A DNA stretch of 64,000 nucleotides from Sphingobium sp. YR768 (GTDB lineage Bacteria > Pseudomonadota > Alphaproteobacteria > Sphingomonadales > Sphingomonadaceae), in NCBI RefSeq assembly GCF_900111125.1, contig NZ_FOGE01000001.1, positions 62,001 through 126,000 of the forward strand, written 5' to 3'. Under the pieces are notes generated by a model. The model did no database searches. It was given only the letters and a program-made list of their open reading frames with translations, and was not told the DNA's origin. The translations under genes and the position numbers were made by a program. Shown here piece by piece: positions 14,754-23,063 of this stretch. The first letter of the stretch is position 1; the number at the start of each line of letters is the position of its first letter.

Positions 14754-15718
14754 TTGCGCGCCTCCATCAATTCAGCATTGAAATCCTTGGCGGTGACAGG
14801 GAAGAAAGTCCGCGTCTCCAGCCCGCGAGAGCGGAAGGCGTTGGCCGCCTTCTGCGCGGCGGATCGCCCCGCCTCGTCATTGTCGCCGCCGATCGCGACC
14901 GAGCGAACAGCCGCGGGAAATTGCATCGACGGCAGCATGCTCGCACCCGCCGCGACCCAAACGGGACGGCCAATTTCCTGCGAGAGCGTCAGGCCATCCT
15001 CCAGCCCTTCACAGACGATCAGCACCGGCGCGATATCGGCCAGACGGATCGCTCCCCCCGCCACACGGCCAAGGCTCAGCTTAGCCTTCGGAACTGGCGC
15101 TTTCCCGGTCCCGGCCGGATTGAGATAGGTCCGCTGGATACCCTCGATCCGGCCCGACACGGAGGATACAGCCGCGATCAGCGTCGGGTACACCTCGTCC
15201 CGCTTGCCATAACGGAGATGGGCGAAGCGGATGCTGGGCGGGATCGGAAGATGCAGGCCCCGCGTGCGCAGATAGGCTTCCGCAGGCGTCCCGGTCGCAG
15301 GTTCAGCCGCCTTCCAGATCGCCAAGGCTTCCGCGCTCCGATCGTCGTCATCGCGCTTCTGCATCACCGGGGCGGCCACGATAGGGATCAGGCCCGAATT
15401 GAGCATGCCCAGCGCTTCCATCAGAGTCACGCCTTCCGCGCGCATCACATAGTCCAGCACATCGCCATTCGCGCCGCAGCCGAAGCAGTGGAACCGCTCG
15501 CCCCCGGCGAAGATGGTGAAGCTGGGGCTGCGATCCGCATGGAACGGGCAGCAGCCTTTCAGCTCGTTCCCGGCGCGAGTCAGCTTCACCGACTTGCCGA
15601 CGATGCCCGGCAGAGGGTTTTCGGAGCGGACGCGGGCCAGCACGTCATTGAAATCGGTATCTGTCATCTGGCGACCGTGATGCCGATTGTGATCATGGTA
15701 GGAAAATGTGGATATCAT
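14750..15718 (-). CDS. CHC2 zinc-finger DNA primase with Toprim domain, 322 aa
   Basis: Residues about 53-85 carry the CHC2 zinc finger: CCPFHADRSPSF and FHCFGCGANGDVLDYV (Cys, His, Cys, Cys ligands). The C-terminal half has a Toprim fold with the acidic motifs PVLIVCEGLEDGLTL and VAIGGDNDEAG. It lacks the long helicase-binding domain of chromosomal DnaG (about 600 aa), as usual for phage primases. ATG 15718 has GGGAGGTG five bases upstream and overlaps the previous stop, so it is preferred to the Met at codon 18. It makes RNA primers for element replication. Confidence 0.92.
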   Translation of the reverse strand: MISTFSYHDHNRHHGRQMTDTDFNDVLARVRSENPLPGIVGKSVKLTRAGNELKGCCPFHADRSPSFTIFAGGERFHCFGCGANGDVLDYVMRAEGVTLMEALGMLNSGLIPIVAAPVMQKRDDDDRSAEALAIWKAAEPATGTPAEAYLRTRGLHLPIPPSIRFAHLRYGKRDEVYPTLIAAVSSVSGRIEGIQRTYLNPAGTGKAPVPKAKLSLGRVAGGAIRLADIAPVLIVCEGLEDGLTLSQEIGRPVWVAAGASMLPSMQFPAAVRSVAIGGDNDEAGRSAAQKAANAFRSRGLETRTFFPVTAKDFNAELMEARK

Positions 15719-15870
15719 GCCGCACCTCCCGATGGATCGAAGGCAGGGCCAGCGATGTCATCCAGCGTCAGGTGCAGCGGCTTTGCCTGCTTCCGCCCTG
15801 TCTCATTGCGAAGATGGCGACGCTGCTGGGCGGCGCGCCAATGGCGGCGATCGAGGATCACGGCACTCAT
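15715..15870 (-). CDS. Small basic prophage protein, 51 aa
   Basis: Runs from ATG 15870 to a TGA that overlaps the primase start. Its own ATG overlaps the stop of the gene upstream, so it is coupled on both sides, which is the main evidence that it is real. The N-terminal half is very basic (DRRHWRAAQQRRHLRN), the C-terminal half neutral (LHLTLDDIAGPAFDPSGG). Function unknown. Confidence 0.65.
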   Translation of the reverse strand: MSAVILDRRHWRAAQQRRHLRNETGRKQAKPLHLTLDDIAGPAFDPSGGAA

Positions 15871-16187
15871 GCGGCACCGCCATTCTGGGCATGTTCAGCC
15901 AGAACCCAGACGATAGAGGCGATACCCGACTGGCTCTTGCGACGCCGGCCACTGTCCACAATCTTGCGCATCACACGCAGTTCGCTGGTGCGCGGGCGGA
16001 CCCGGAAACGCTCCCAGCCAAGGCGCTCGGCAATCTCATCGCCGGTAGCGCCATAAGTGGCGACGTCGCGCAGCACGCCAAGGATCAGCTTTTGCAGATA
16101 GGACACAGCGGGCGCGATGGCGTCGGCCGCAGCCAGCGCGGTATCGATCGGATAGGCGCCAGGATGGTGCGGATAATTGTTAGCCAT
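15867..16187 (-). CDS. Winged-helix DNA-binding protein of the replication operon, 106 aa
   Basis: After a polar N-terminus, residues about 30-95 form a plausible winged helix: KLILGVLRDVATYGATGDEIAERLG, then WERFRVRPRTSELRVM as recognition helix, and a wing ending in IVWVLAEHA. Overlaps with both neighbours show it is part of the leftward operon. It could be an origin-binding or regulatory protein; no specific family recognised. Confidence 0.65.
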   Translation of the reverse strand: MANNYPHHPGAYPIDTALAAADAIAPAVSYLQKLILGVLRDVATYGATGDEIAERLGWERFRVRPRTSELRVMRKIVDSGRRRKSQSGIASIVWVLAEHAQNGGAA

Positions 16188-16389
16188 TGGAAACCTCCGC
16201 GACAGGAGGAAGCCCGGCCCGATCCAGCAGCGTGGCGAGCCAGTCGGATTGAGCGGGCGTCAGGGGCGTGGGGTCGACCACACATTGCCCTAGGAACGAT
16301 CCAGCCTTTCTACTCTGCCGTTCGCCCCGGTTGAGCAGCGCCAACGCGGCGGCGCTATGGTCGATGAAGGGGGGAATGGACTTAGCCAT
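16180..16389 (-). CDS. Small hypothetical prophage protein, 69 aa
   Basis: The preferred ATG is 16389 (MAKSIPPFIDHSAAALALL); the longer frame upstream runs through the next gene. The C-terminus is a helical unit (LTPAQSDWLATLLDRAGLPP) resembling helices of small DNA-associated phage proteins. It overlaps both neighbours by about eight bases. Function unknown. Confidence 0.6.
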   Translation of the reverse strand: MAKSIPPFIDHSAAALALLNRGERQSRKAGSFLGQCVVDPTPLTPAQSDWLATLLDRAGLPPVAEVSNG

Positions 16390-16576
16390 TGGTGCGGCCC
16401 TCCCCCGTCTTGTCCTCGATCGGCCAGCCGTGGACCTGCCGACGCGCCTCAGCACAGCGCATCGCTTCACCGTGCGCCCTAAACTCCAGGCTAGGCCAAG
16501 AGATTGAGCGCGGTTCAAAGGTGACGACATAGCGGCCACCAATCGGCGCTTTGGTGATGGTGATGCTGTCAGGCAT
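16382..16576 (-). CDS. Small hypothetical prophage protein, 64 aa
   Basis: ATG 16576 has GGAGG six bases upstream. The product starts with beta-like segments (SITITKAPIGGRYVVTFEP) and ends in a polar tail rich in Arg and Gly. No motif recognised. Overlaps on both sides place it in the leftward operon. Confidence 0.6.
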   Translation of the reverse strand: MPDSITITKAPIGGRYVVTFEPRSISWPSLEFRAHGEAMRCAEARRQVHGWPIEDKTGEGRTNG

Positions 16577-16781
16577 CGCGCGCCTCCCCGAAATGGAGAG
16601 CAAAGATCAGGCCGCTGATGCTCGGCGAAACATGGTGACGGAGCGACAGGAGTTGCGCGCGCCAGTCATTGCCTTTATCCTCAAGCCCGCTGATGTGATG
16701 AATTTGGAAGTGGCCGCTCTTGCCGGGGCGGCCCTTTCGTTTATCGGCGCTTTCGGCGCGCCGGGCCGTGGCGACCGGCAT
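16569..16781 (-). CDS. Small basic prophage protein, 70 aa
   Basis: ATG 16781 overlaps the TAA of the upstream AlpA-like gene by one base. The N-terminus is basic (RRAESADKRKGRPGKSG), followed by HFQIHHISG and a helical C-terminal half (RAQLLSLRHHV). No known family. Second gene of the leftward operon. Confidence 0.6.
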   Translation of the reverse strand: MPVATARRAESADKRKGRPGKSGHFQIHHISGLEDKGNDWRAQLLSLRHHVSPSISGLIFALHFGEARDA

Positions 16782-16969
16782 TAGGCCGCAGCCTCCGCAA
16801 CGCGCTTGGCTACGTAGTCTTTGAGACTCGCAGTGGTGATGCGGGTGGCCCGGCCGACCTTGAACGCGATCAGTTCACCGGCGTTGATAAGCTCATAGCC
16901 CTTGGTGACGCCTACGCCGAGTGCAGCGAAAGCGTCTTTGGGCGGAACTGCGATTGGCTCGATTGACAT
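16781..16969 (-). CDS. AlpA/HTH_17-type DNA-binding protein, 62 aa
   Basis: The sequence AVPPKDAFAALGVGVTKGYELINAGELIAFKVGRATRITTASLKDYV (read in short blocks) is the excisionase-like winged helix called HTH_17: a helix-turn-helix, a short wing with KVGRATRI, and a closing helix. It is the promoter-proximal gene of the ten-gene leftward operon and lies near the integrase, fitting an excisionase or a phage activator of the AlpA type. Which of the two is not decidable from sequence. Confidence 0.75.
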   Translation of the reverse strand: MSIEPIAVPPKDAFAALGVGVTKGYELINAGELIAFKVGRATRITTASLKDYVAKRVAEAAA

Positions 16970-17064
16970 TCGTGTCGCTCCATAAAAGCCAGCGCGAAGG
17001 CTGGCGGGCGACAGGAAAAGTGTGCGAATTTAACGAGCGAATCCAAGGAACTATTTCCCCGAAA

Positions 17065-17100
17065 CCATCCGGAGCATCGAGCGCTAATTGCTCCGGATGG
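17065..17100. other. 11-bp perfect inverted repeat between the integrase pair and the replication operon
   Basis: CCATCCGGAGC (17065-17075) and GCTCCGGATGG (17090-17100) can form a strong hairpin with a 14-base loop. There is no T-run on either side, so it may be an operator, a Rho-type end for the gene at 17113, or an integration-related site. Confidence 0.45.
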
Positions 17101-17112
17101 AATTAGCGATTT

Positions 17113-17835
17113 TCATCCGGCTTTGGAGCGCAACGCTTCTACATAGCGTCGTCCCGCAGATGCCAACCCTTGCCTCCAACTATCGCCAGGTGTCGGCTGT
17201 AGGGGCAAAACTCTATCTCCTGTGTCGGGGACGGCATCCCGAACCAACTCGCCGTCCTCTTTCGCCTCCTTGATGCTCATGGCAGCGCCGTCCAACAGCG
17301 AGATAGCCTGCGCACCCCATCTTGAAATAGTGTCCCACTCCTGTCCGTAAGCATCAGCTATCGCACCATGCCGTGATGCCGCAGATAGTCCTATGCCTTC
17401 CAAATAGGCGTCCCATTTCAAAGCCTGCAACTTCTCGACAGCCACGCGCACGGCTTTGCTTCGCCCTCCGATCTCGGCGAACAACCGAGGTTTGTCACCT
17501 CGGCGGACAAAGAACGCTTCCTGTGACACTTGCCCTATTAGATCGTGATCAGCACCTTCCAACCCATTGAAGAACTGAGCTGCGATTGCCATCTGTCGCT
17601 GAATGGATTTCAACACTTGGTCGCGATCATTTGGATCTGGCGGGATGCCACACGCGGCGCGCAGTGCTTTACGCCCTATCAAACTTGCTGCGAATTGAAC
17701 GGCTTCTAAAGCAGCATGGAAATGTTGAGCATCAGTTGCTTCCGTACCAAAGCAACCAGCGACTTCGAGGTCATTCAACAATTCATCTAATGCGGCATGC
17801 GCGGCTTCTCTATTCGGATATCCGGCCGCCATCAT
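17113..17835 (-). CDS. Hypothetical protein coupled to the integrase, 240 aa
   Basis: Its first ATG overlaps the stop of the integrase by four bases, so the two are co-translated. The product is alpha-helical, with blocks such as AHAALDELLNDLEVAG, HFHAALEAVQFAASLIGRKALRAACG and a polar C-terminus. No signal peptide, membrane span or catalytic motif was seen. It may be an integration cofactor or a cargo gene. I do not recognise a family. Confidence 0.6.
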   Translation of the reverse strand: MMAAGYPNREAAHAALDELLNDLEVAGCFGTEATDAQHFHAALEAVQFAASLIGRKALRAACGIPPDPNDRDQVLKSIQRQMAIAAQFFNGLEGADHDLIGQVSQEAFFVRRGDKPRLFAEIGGRSKAVRVAVEKLQALKWDAYLEGIGLSAASRHGAIADAYGQEWDTISRWGAQAISLLDGAAMSIKEAKEDGELVRDAVPDTGDRVLPLQPTPGDSWRQGLASAGRRYVEALRSKAG

Positions 17836-19007
17836 CCGACCTCCTTCAATTTCACAACGTTAGATTCGCCAACTGCATATCGGCCCCAAGCATCGAGCAG
17901 CTCGCGCCGCATCTGCATGAAAGCTGTTCGCTTATAGGCGGCCACCACCTTGTCAGGCACCGCATGTGCCAATGCCGCCTCTGCAACAGGATCGGGGATC
18001 GATGGCATTTTCTCCGCCGCCCAGTCACGGAAGGAAGAGCGGAAACCATGGACGGTATAAGCCTTGCCAGCATCACGCATGACCTTTGTCAGCGTCATAT
18101 CCGAGATTGGCTTGCCGCGTGTGCCGGGGAAGATCAGGCAATCCGCTCCAGTTGCCCGCAGCGGTGCCGCCCGCTCCAATATCTCGATCGCCACCGGGCT
18201 TAGCGTGACCTCATGCGCTTCGCGCGACTTCATCAATTCCGCCGGCCGCCGCCAGACCTTCGCCTCCAAGTCGATATGGCTCCATAGGGCGGTCCTTACC
18301 TCGCCCGACCGGGCGGCGGTTGCGATCGTGAAGAGCAGCGCCATGCGCCCCACCGTCTCCACCTTGCCCTGCGTGTCGGTAAAGAAGCCCGGCACCTCCA
18401 CATAAGGCATCGCGGCGAAGTTCTTGCCCTTTGGTTGGCGTGATAAGCCGACCGAGACAGAGCGGGTCGGCGCCTCCGTAGCGCGCCAGCCTTTCGACTT
18501 GGCGAAATTCAACACCGTGCCGATCCGCTGGCGGACCTTGCGGGCAATCACCGGCTTCTCGATCCAGATCGGCGCGAGGGCATCGCGGATGGTGGACGCC
18601 TCGATATGGTCGACGCGGATATTCCCCAGCGACGGAACAGCATGTTCCTTGAGGGAGGCGAGGAAGGCCGCAGCATATTTGTCCGTCCAACCTTTGCTCA
18701 GTTCCGCATGACATTCGTCCGCCGCCTTGCGGAAAGGAGGCACTGGCCTGCGGTCTTTGTCGCGTTCCTTAATGGGGTCGCCCCCGGTACGCGCTACCTT
18801 GCGGAGCCGCGCCGCCGCTTCGCGCGCTTCCGCCAATGTAAGGTCGGAGAAGCCTCCCAGCCCGATGTCTCGACGTTCACCGCCAACCTGAACCCGCAGC
18901 AACCACGATTTGGCCCCGGTCGGCTTGACTAACAAATACAGACCCGCGCCATCTGCATGGCGGCCAGCCTTCGCGCTGCGCGCAGAAACGACGGTGAGCT
19001 TGCCCAT
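17832..19007 (-). CDS. int: P4-type tyrosine recombinase (integrase), 391 aa
   Basis: The N-terminal 90 residues are the P4-type arm-binding domain (KAGRHADGAGLYLLVKPTGAKSW, GLGGFSDLTLAEAR), then a SAM-like core-binding domain (about 100-190), then the catalytic domain: Arg in ATAARSGEVR, the HGFRSSFRDW box, His in LAHAVPDK and the nucleophile Tyr in VVAAYKRT. All expected residues are present, so it should be active. It lies at the right end of the element with its start toward the chromosome, as in P4-type islands. Confidence 0.93.
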   Translation of the reverse strand: MGKLTVVSARSAKAGRHADGAGLYLLVKPTGAKSWLLRVQVGGERRDIGLGGFSDLTLAEAREAAARLRKVARTGGDPIKERDKDRRPVPPFRKAADECHAELSKGWTDKYAAAFLASLKEHAVPSLGNIRVDHIEASTIRDALAPIWIEKPVIARKVRQRIGTVLNFAKSKGWRATEAPTRSVSVGLSRQPKGKNFAAMPYVEVPGFFTDTQGKVETVGRMALLFTIATAARSGEVRTALWSHIDLEAKVWRRPAELMKSREAHEVTLSPVAIEILERAAPLRATGADCLIFPGTRGKPISDMTLTKVMRDAGKAYTVHGFRSSFRDWAAEKMPSIPDPVAEAALAHAVPDKVVAAYKRTAFMQMRRELLDAWGRYAVGESNVVKLKEVG

Positions 19008-19272
19008 TTCGGTTCCCTCATATGTTCCCTCGTTTTTGCACGGCTGTTAGCGAAGGTCAACGAATGTTCACGGAATGGTCACGGAGAACGAAAAGGGATG
19101 ATCGGCAGAAATGCGACGGATGACGAAGGACGGCGAAAATGCGTTATAATCCTTGTCGGGCATCCAAAACTTTCCCTCTGCTATATTTTCCCCCGCCCCG
19201 CAGGCTTGTCCTTGATCGCCTGTTAAAAGCGTCATAACCCTTTGACGGGGTTTATGTTCACGGGCGGGGCAG
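19008..19272. other. Region between integrase and RTX gene; likely holds the right attachment site
   Basis: No gene and no tRNA seen. Two direct repeats occur: GTTCCCTC at 19012-19019 and about 19024-19031, and an 11-mer ATGKTCACGGA twice in tandem at 19064-19085. Such repeats beside an integrase start can be arm-type binding sites. The core attachment sequence cannot be named without the other end of the element. AT-rich stretches (19145-19150, TATAAT) may belong to promoters for int or the RTX gene. Confidence 0.4.
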
Positions 19273-21294
19273 ATGGCGATTATCACGGGCACGACGGGCA
19301 ATGATCGCCTGACCGGAACCGGCAACGACGACATCTTCCACCCCCTTTCCGGCCAGGACAGCGTCAATGGCGGCAATGGGTCTGACCGGCTGATCGTCGA
19401 TTACACCGCCTTTCAAGCCTATAACTATCAAAATGCATCCACGATGCGGCTGGACGCCAGCGGGCTGACCGGGGCTATCCGGTCGCGAGTATCGAACGAC
19501 AGCGTCTCCTTCTCCCGCGTCGAGGCGCTGGACGTCTTGCTGGGCAGGGGCGACGACTATCTCTCCTTCCGCGCCGAGATCGCCATGGTCGGCATATCCC
19601 TCGTCATCGATGCCGGTGGCGGCCGGGACCAGCTTACGCTCGCTCTCGCGCCGATCGGCGACGTGACCTTCACGGTCGATGCGACCGGCCTTGCGACGAG
19701 CAGCTTCGGCGGCCGCTTCACCGCGTTCGAAGATTTCAACCTGACGCTGGGCAATGGCAACCACCGCATCACCACCGGCGCGGGGCATGATCGCGTGCTG
19801 CTGAGCGCCGGAACCAGCCGGGTAAACACTGGTGCAGGCGACGACACCATCATCACCAGCGGCGGACGCAATGTGATCAATGGCGGCAGTGGCTATGACA
19901 ACTGGATCATCCGTCTGGGCGGCACGACGGACGCAACGTCCCTGACAGTCAACGGCAAAACCGGCATGGCGGATATGGCTGGCGGAACCAGCGCCATGAA
20001 TATCGAGCGTATCGACGCCAGCCTGGGGTCGGGCGCGGACACCATCACCCTGACCGATGCGAACGCGGGCTATGTGAAGGCCGGCGCCGGCGCGGACCAG
20101 TTCATCCTGCGCCGCCCGGGGGCGGTGGAGATTGACGGCGGCAGCGGCATCGACACGGCCAGAATCAACATGAGCGGCACGGTGCGCCACTTTGAAAGCG
20201 CGCTCACATCCAATGGCGCGGGCGGGTTTGATGGCAATCTGAGCTTCTATAATGGCGTCACCCTGACGTCGATCGAGCGGCTGATCGTGACGCTGAGCGA
20301 TGGTGTCGACATCATCCACGTGGATGGCGATGCACTGGCCCGTGGGGCGATCCTGACGCTGAATGGCGGCGTCGGGCAGGACACTCTCTGGCTTGACCTG
20401 TCGGCGCTGACTGCGGTCACGCTGACGCCGACGGCGGAGGGCGCGTTGCAGCTTCTGGGCAGCAGCTTTTCCGGCTTCGAAGGCCTGCGCCTGACCGGGA
20501 CGGCGGGCAATGACCGGCTGGGCGGGATAACGGGCAGCAACTATCTCGACGGCGCAGACGGGAATGACATTCTGATCGGCACGACCGGCAATGACCTATT
20601 ACTGGGTGGCGATGGCGACGATCGCCTCTATGGCATGGGCGGTCGGGACGAACTCTATGGCGGCGCAGGCAATGACTATTATTATATCGACACCGACGAT
20701 TACAGCACGCTGATCTATGAAAATGCCGGCGAAGGCCTGGATATTCTCTACTCCAGCGTCAGCGCGGGCCTGTTCGAAAATGTCGAGCGGCTGCAACTGA
20801 CCGGATCGGCGGACATTGCGGGCACCGGAACCGATGCCGACGACATATTGGTCGGCAATGTCGGCGACAACCGGTTGCAGGGTCTGGGCGGGAAGGACAT
20901 TCTGAGCGGCGGCGCGGGCATGGACATGCTGATCGGCGGGGGTGGCGCCGACAGGCTGACCGGCGGCGCGGGCGCCGATATGTTCTGGTTCGATACGCTG
21001 GGCAGCGCAGCCGATCGCGACGTCATCACCGATTTCGCACCGGGCACCGACTGGCTCTTCTTTGTCGCCGATAGCTTTGCCGGCCTGTCCACCCTGCCCG
21101 CCAACCATGCCATCCCCGCCAGCGCCTTCGTCGCGGGAATCGCGGCGACCAATGCGGCGCAGCACTTCATCTATGACGAGGGCAGCGGCAGCCTCTATTA
21201 TGACAGCGACGGCGCGGGCGGCGCCAGCCAGACGCTGGTGGCAATGTTCACCGGCCTGCCGCACCTGACGGCCAGCGACATCTTCATCGCCTGA
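19273..21294 (+). CDS. RTX-type calcium-binding secreted protein, 673 aa
   Basis: The protein contains many Gly/Asp-rich nonapeptides of the GGxGxDxLx type, both at the N-terminus (TGTTGNDRLTGTGNDD, GGNGSDRL) and densely near the C-terminus (GGDGDDRLYGMGGRDELYG, GGAGMDMLIGGGGADRL). These bind calcium and fold after export. There is no Sec signal; the last about 100 residues (FDTLGSAADRDVITDF, then a SLYYDSDGAGG segment and FIA end) match the C-terminal module of type I exported proteins. No protease or lipase motif was seen, so it may be a surface-layer or adhesin-like protein. No type I exporter is encoded nearby. Confidence 0.88.
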   Translation: MAIITGTTGNDRLTGTGNDDIFHPLSGQDSVNGGNGSDRLIVDYTAFQAYNYQNASTMRLDASGLTGAIRSRVSNDSVSFSRVEALDVLLGRGDDYLSFRAEIAMVGISLVIDAGGGRDQLTLALAPIGDVTFTVDATGLATSSFGGRFTAFEDFNLTLGNGNHRITTGAGHDRVLLSAGTSRVNTGAGDDTIITSGGRNVINGGSGYDNWIIRLGGTTDATSLTVNGKTGMADMAGGTSAMNIERIDASLGSGADTITLTDANAGYVKAGAGADQFILRRPGAVEIDGGSGIDTARINMSGTVRHFESALTSNGAGGFDGNLSFYNGVTLTSIERLIVTLSDGVDIIHVDGDALARGAILTLNGGVGQDTLWLDLSALTAVTLTPTAEGALQLLGSSFSGFEGLRLTGTAGNDRLGGITGSNYLDGADGNDILIGTTGNDLLLGGDGDDRLYGMGGRDELYGGAGNDYYYIDTDDYSTLIYENAGEGLDILYSSVSAGLFENVERLQLTGSADIAGTGTDADDILVGNVGDNRLQGLGGKDILSGGAGMDMLIGGGGADRLTGGAGADMFWFDTLGSAADRDVITDFAPGTDWLFFVADSFAGLSTLPANHAIPASAFVAGIAATNAAQHFIYDEGSGSLYYDSDGAGGASQTLVAMFTGLPHLTASDIFIA

Positions 21295-21305
21295 GAGTCT
21301 GTTTG

Positions 21306-21331
21306 AAAAATGCGCGAAAGAGCGCATTTTT
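21306..21331. terminator. Bidirectional Rho-independent terminator
   Basis: AAAAATGCGC (21306-21315) and GCGCATTTTT (21322-21331) form a hairpin with T-runs on both strands, 12 bases after the RTX stop. Confidence 0.85.
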
Positions 21332-21341
21332 GTAGCCGCAC

Positions 21342-21410
21342 CAGCCCACACCCCCGCCCGACCGCCCATCAGGATACCATGTCTGGGCGGTCGGGCGGGG
21401 GTGTGGGCTG
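21342..21410. repeat. Perfect 27-bp inverted repeat
   Basis: Bases 21342-21368 are exactly complementary to 21384-21410, around a 15-base loop. The arms are GC-rich (start CAGCCCACAC, end CGACCGCCCA). The element sits between the convergent RTX and FAD-oxidoreductase genes and may be a repeat family member, a second terminator or a mobile remnant. Confidence 0.85.
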
Positions 21411-21446
21411 ATGCGGATGCGCCAGAGGCGCGTCTCCAAAAAGGCC

Positions 21447-23063
21447 CTACACCATGGCGAGCGCGGCAGCCTCCGCCACCTTGATGCCATCGATCGCGGC
21501 GGACAGGATGCCGCCGGCATAGCCCGCCCCCTCGCCTGCCGGATAAAGGCCAGCGACGTTGAGGCTCTGGAAATCCTTGCCCCGCGTGATGCGCAGGGGC
21601 GAGGAGGTGCGGGTTTCCACGCCGGTCATCACCGCATCGGGATGATCATAATTGGCCAACTGGCGGCCGAAGACCGGCAGCGCCTCCCGGAAGGCGTCGA
21701 TCACGAAACCGGGCAGGCATTGCGACAGGTCGGTCGGCGTCACGCCGGGCTTGTAGGAAGGCGTGACCGATCCGAGCGCGGTCGAGGGGCGACCCGCCAG
21801 GAAATCGCCCACCGTCTGCCCCGGCGCCCAGTAGGAGGAGCCACCCGCCACATAGGCCAGGCTTTCCCAATGGCGCTGGAAGTCGATCCCGGCCAGCGGC
21901 CCGCCGGGATAGTCGCGTTCCGGATCGATGGCCACGACCAGCCCTGAATTGGCGTTGAATTCAGCGCGGCTATACTGGCTCATGCCGTTGGTGACGACGC
22001 GCCCCTCTTCCGAGGTCGCGGCCACGACACGGCCGCCCGGACACATGCAGAAGCTGTAGACGGTGCGGCCGTTGGCGCAATGATGCGCCAGGCTATAGGC
22101 GGCCGCGCCCAGATCGGGATGGCCGGCGCAATGGCCGTAGCGGGCGCGGTCGATCCAGCTTTGCGGATGCTCGATCCGCACGCCGATGGAAAAGGGCTTG
22201 GCCTCCATATGCACGCCCTGGCGATGCAGCATTTCGAAGGTCGGGCGCGCGCTATGGCCGACGGCCAGCACGACATGGTCCGTCTCGATCACGCTGCCAT
22301 CCTGAAGGACAAGGCCGCGCAACTGCCGCGTGCCATCGCCCTGCTTTTCCAGCACCAAATCGTCGACGCGATGCTGCCAGCGATATTCGCCGCCCAGCGC
22401 CTCGATCTGCTTGCGCATCGATTCCACCATGGAAACGAGCCGGAAGGTGCCGATATGGGGATGCGCTTCCCAGAGGATGTCGTCGGGCGCACCGGCGGCG
22501 ACGAACTCCTCCAGCACCTTGCGGCCCAGGAAACGGGGGTCTTTCACCCGGCAATAGAGCTTGCCGTCGGAGAAGGTGCCCGCCCCGCCTTCGCCGAACT
22601 GGACGTTGGAATCGGGATTGAGTTCGGCCCGGCGCCACAGGCCCCATGTGTCCTTCGTGCGTTCCCGCACCACCTTCCCCCGATCGAGGATGATCGGCCG
22701 GAACCCCATCTGGGCCAGAAGAAGCCCCGCGAACAGGCCGCACGGGCCCGCGCCGATCACCACCGGCCGCCTGGCGCTGCTGCCCTGCGGCGCATGGGTG
22801 ACGAATTTATAGCTGGTGTCGGGTGTCGGCCGGACATCATGGTCCTTGGCGAAGCGCGCCAGCACGGCTTCTTCGTCGGTCAGGTCGACATCAAGCGTGT
22901 AGACAAGCTGGATCGCACTGCGGCGGCGCGCATCATTGCCGCGCCGGACGAGGCTGTGGCCGCGCAGTTCCTGCGGTGCGATGCCAAGGCGTTCGCAAAT
23001 GGCGACGGGCATCGCATCGGCCGGATGGTCGAGGGGCAGTTTCAGGCCGGAAAGACGGATCAT
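21447..23063 (-). CDS. FAD-dependent oxidoreductase (NAD(FAD)-utilizing dehydrogenase family), 538 aa
   Basis: The start at ATG 23063 (MIRLSGLKLPLDHP) overlaps the previous stop by four bases. An N-terminal substrate-like domain (about 1-95, with RRSAIQLVYTLDVD) precedes a Rossmann FAD site RRPVVIGAGPCGLFAGLLLA at about 105-124. FSDGKLY, HIGTF and the C-terminal GAGYAGGILSAAIDG are motifs of the large COG2509 family. These are soluble flavoproteins of unknown substrate. Co-translation with a PepSY protein and a TonB receptor suggests a role in reducing or releasing an imported metal complex; that is inference. Confidence 0.85.
   Translation of the reverse strand: MIRLSGLKLPLDHPADAMPVAICERLGIAPQELRGHSLVRRGNDARRRSAIQLVYTLDVDLTDEEAVLARFAKDHDVRPTPDTSYKFVTHAPQGSSARRPVVIGAGPCGLFAGLLLAQMGFRPIILDRGKVVRERTKDTWGLWRRAELNPDSNVQFGEGGAGTFSDGKLYCRVKDPRFLGRKVLEEFVAAGAPDDILWEAHPHIGTFRLVSMVESMRKQIEALGGEYRWQHRVDDLVLEKQGDGTRQLRGLVLQDGSVIETDHVVLAVGHSARPTFEMLHRQGVHMEAKPFSIGVRIEHPQSWIDRARYGHCAGHPDLGAAAYSLAHHCANGRTVYSFCMCPGGRVVAATSEEGRVVTNGMSQYSRAEFNANSGLVVAIDPERDYPGGPLAGIDFQRHWESLAYVAGGSSYWAPGQTVGDFLAGRPSTALGSVTPSYKPGVTPTDLSQCLPGFVIDAFREALPVFGRQLANYDHPDAVMTGVETRTSSPLRITRGKDFQSLNVAGLYPAGEGAGYAGGILSAAIDGIKVAEAAALAMV

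Noticed and set aside
19008..19272. tRNA gene as attachment site
   Set aside because: No cloverleaf could be drawn in either strand; the attachment site remains unnamed.
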